DNA from: Crossaster papposus | Taxonomy: Eukaryota; Echinodermata; Asteroidea; Velatida; Solasteridae | DNA length: 64,000 bases | Assembly (NCBI GenBank): GCA_037893245.1 | Contig: JBAIAA010000313.1 | Span: 1,114,001 to 1,178,000, forward strand | Direction of reading: 5' to 3' | Part shown: piece by piece, positions 61,101 to 64,000 of the stretch | Layout of the letters: every line of letters begins with the position of its first letter | Numbering within the stretch: the stretch's first letter is position 1 | The notes under the pieces: model-generated | What the model saw: the letters and a program-made list of their open reading frames with translations, nothing else | Told to the model about the DNA's origin: nothing | Database searches by the model: none | Translations under genes and position numbers: made by a program

Positions 61101-64000
61101 TATTATTCTCTATTCCACATCTTGTGAAAGTCCAAGGGTGGCATCGAAATGGATTTAGAAATTACAAGTCGATTTGCAAGCGCGGGTGGGTGGGGGGGGG
61201 GGGGGGGGGGGGGGGGGGCTACATTGTACGTTTGCACTTTCACAAACATAGCATTCAAATGTATTGTTACGTCGAGCGACACATCAGAGCCAACACACCC
61301 CGCTTGCGTACATTGACCGACTCCCATATAGGACTCTTCACCCTGGCGAATTAAGCCGTTGAGCTAACTCCGGTTGGTATTTGAAGACTATAATTTAATT
61401 CTTTTAAAGATAAGATTACGAAATTGCGCGCGTTAAAACTGCGAAAAAAAAGAAAACAAACATCGGCCAGGACGAGGACTCGAACCCAGGCGATGAAACC
61501 CCGCAAACGAAGAGCCTAACCACTCGGCCATTGGACTACCAGTCGACATAGTTTCAAATCGATGTGACTTATGTTTGAAAACTGGAGTATTAGCTCCAGT
61601 ATAGAATGAAGAAAAAAAAAAGTTATGTGGTGTTGACCAAGCATTCAGGGGATCGGACCCATGACTTTACTCATTGAACGACCACCCATATAGGACTCTT
61701 TTGGGTTCTAGGATTCCCGGCCCACCACACATCCTTCCCTGTCCATGTTCATGTAACCCGTAGGCCACGCAACCGTAAAGGGAGGACTGACGGAGCGAGG
61801 CCCTAGCTCTTGCCGCCTATGCAAGCAAACGAGCTCCGTCCCTATACTAAGGTGCGCACCTGAACTCCGCGGACAGTACCAGCCTGACGAATTAAGCCGC
61901 TGAGCTAACTCCGGTTGGTGATTGAAGACGATCAATTAATTCTTTTATAGATAAGATTGCGAAATCGCGCGCGTTAAAACTGAGGAAAAAATGACGTCGG
62001 GCAGAACGGGGTCTCGAACCCAGGCGATGGAACCCCGCAGACGAGGAGCCTAACCACTCGGCCATTCGACTACCAGTCAACACTGTTTGAAATCGATGTG
62101 ACTTAATAGGTATGGAAGCTGGAGTAATACCTCTATCCTACATCTGCTCAAAGGAAGAAGGAGAAACTGTGTTTTCAGGGTTAATGAGCCGCCCACGCAT
62201 TAATTGTCCGAAAATTCTACTTATTTTATGTCGATAGAGGGCGCGCCACACAAATAGAAGTCACCGGCAAAGCGCGGGCTCAAAGGAAACAACACAAAAT
62301 CAGACAAACGGCGCTGCCTCGCGACACTCGGGAGTAGGTTGGCAATGTATATATTTTTCATTGGAAATTTAGAAATTTAAATAAAATTGTCTTGTTTGCA
62401 TTGGGTAAGAATTTTGCAAAAAAAATCTTCGGTCAACCCACCCAAAATTGAAAAGAATATGACATGCTGGTCGTCATGTTTCTGTAGTCCCTGAACACGT
62501 GAGAGTTCGAAGTATTTTAATAAGATCGTGAAAGTATAGGCGTTTTAGCCCTTAGGTCTATGGGAATTGATTTGCTCCGTTTCACCCAAAGGGCTCTGTG
62601 TTAATAAACCCCGGTCACAACGGATCGTACGAAATGTTGTCGTGGTAAGGCCTGGTCACAACGAACCCCCGACGCATATGTTCCACGACACGACATAAAA
62701 TGTGGGCAGATCGTGGGTCATCGGGGGTCGTCGCAAGACAGTCCTACGAAATTTCGAGCATCGTGGCATCGATGTACGTACATGTACGTACGGACGGGTA
62801 ATGACGCCTTGATCTAGGCTAAAGAAAACTATGCATAGAAAGTTCAAGAAATTTAAAAATCGTATTATTCTCTATTTCACATCTTGTGAAAGTCCAAGGG
62901 TGGCATCGAAATGGATTTAGAAATTACAAGTCGATTTGCAAGCGCGGGTGGGTGGGGGGGGGGGGGGGGCTACATTGTACGTTTGCACTTTCACAAACAT
63001 AGCATTCAAATGTATTGTTACGTCGAGCGACACATCAGAGCCAACACACCCCGCTTGCGTACATTGACCGACTCCCATATAGGACTCTTCACCCTGGCGA
63101 ATTAAGCCGTTGAGCTAACTCCGGTTAATATGTGAAGACTATAATTTAATTCTTTTAAAGATAAGATTACGAAATTGCGCGCGTTAAAACTGCGAAAAAA
63201 AGGAAAACAAACATCGGCCAGGACGAGGACTCGAACCCAGGCGATGAAACCCCGCAAACGAGGAGCCTAACCACTCGGCCATTGGACTACCAGTCGACAT
63301 TGTTTCAAATCGATGTGACTTATGTTTGAAAACTGGAGTATTAGCTCCAGTATAGAATGAAGAAAAACAACAGTTATGTGGTGTTGACCAAGCATTCAGG
63401 GGATCGGACCCATGACTTTACTCATTGAACGACCACCCATATAGGACTCTTTTGGGTTCTAGGATTCCCGGCCCACCACACATCCTTCCCTGTCCATGTT
63501 CATGTAACCCGTAGGCCACGCAACCGTAAAGGGAGGACTGACGGAGCGAGGCCCTAGCTCTTGCCGCCTATGCAAGCAAACGAGCTCCGTCCCTATACTA
63601 AGGTGCGCACATGAACTCCGCGGACAGTACCAGCCTGACGAATTAAGCCGCTGAGCTAACTCCGGTTGGTGATTGAAGACGATCAATTAATTCTTTTATA
63701 GATAAGATTGCGAAATCGCGCGCGTTAAAACTGAGGAAAAAATGACGTCGGGCAGAACGGGGACTCGAACCCAGGCGATGGAACCCCGCAGACGAGGAGC
63801 CTAACCACTCGGCCATTCGACTACCAGTCAACACTGTTTGAAATCGATGTGACTTAATAGGTTTGGAAGGTGGAGTAATAGCTCTATCCTACATCTGCTC
63901 AAAGGAAGAAGGAGAAACTGTGTTTTCAGGGTTAATGAGCCGCCCACGCATTAATTGTCCGAAAATTCTACTTATTTTATGTCGATAGAGGGCGCGCCAC

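Larger units (their letters stand above)
37019..64000. repeat. Satellite array of about 1.75-kb monomers with paired tRNA-like sequences
   Basis: Taking CTCTATCCTACATCTGCTC as the monomer start, monomers begin at about 37019, 38756, 40510, 42268, 44022, 45777, 47528, 49279, 51021, 53071, 54826, 56567, 58617, 60370, 62131 and 63882. That is 15 complete copies and a partial one at the window edge. Spacing is 1737-1762 except for two 2050-bp monomers that contain an insertion. Copies differ by scattered substitutions and by a poly-G tract. No protein-coding frame is convincing: conserved short frames simply reflect monomer similarity. The array continues beyond the window. Confidence 0.95.

Noticed and set aside
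38333-63834. Conserved 60-77-residue frames recurring every 1.75 kb in the satellite
   Set aside because: They overlap the tRNA-like sequences and both strands, change with poly-G length, and are conserved only because the monomers are. No domain, start context or codon bias supports a protein.

Overview
Eukaryotic, intron-containing DNA, most likely from a marine invertebrate deuterostome (echinoderm, hemichordate or cephalochordate grade). This placement is an inference from three things: the style of the EDC3 gene, the cholinesterase-like gene, and the dense load of short inverted-repeat transposons. The sequence does not fix the species. No bacterial-style operons, CRISPR arrays or rRNA genes are seen.

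Layout. (1) About 1.9-8.6 kb, minus strand: six exons of a WD-repeat-like protein whose 3' part is missing to the left. One intron holds a 12-bp G-rich minisatellite (6.35-6.89 kb). (2) 10.94-21.56 kb, plus strand: a complete six-exon gene for EDC3, the enhancer-of-decapping scaffold, 538 residues as spliced here. Its introns are full of MITEs, and the last intron carries 1.66 kb of a 17-18-bp minisatellite containing TTAGGG. (3) 21.6-27.3 kb: no gene recognised; nested non-autonomous DNA transposons. (4) 27.39-32.72 kb, minus strand: a complete three-exon gene of 1234 codons. It encodes a signal peptide, an intact type-B carboxylesterase domain, a second esterase domain lacking the Ser and His of the triad, one membrane span and a short cytoplasmic tail. 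(5) 32.8-37.0 kb: foldback elements and degenerate AT-rich tandem repeats. (6) 37.02 kb to the right edge: a satellite array of about 1.75-kb monomers (15 complete, a 16th started). Each monomer carries two class-II-like tRNA-derived sequences on the minus strand. The array shows three-monomer higher-order duplications and a duplicated hAT-like insertion.

The genes do not form an evident pathway. EDC3 is a cytoplasmic mRNA-decay factor; the esterase gene looks like a cell-surface enzyme or adhesion protein; the WD-like gene is an unrelated divergent neighbour of EDC3. The items most worth follow-up are the fused active/inactive esterase and the tRNA-like satellite. Exon limits were read by eye from splice signals, reading phase and protein similarity, without transcript data.
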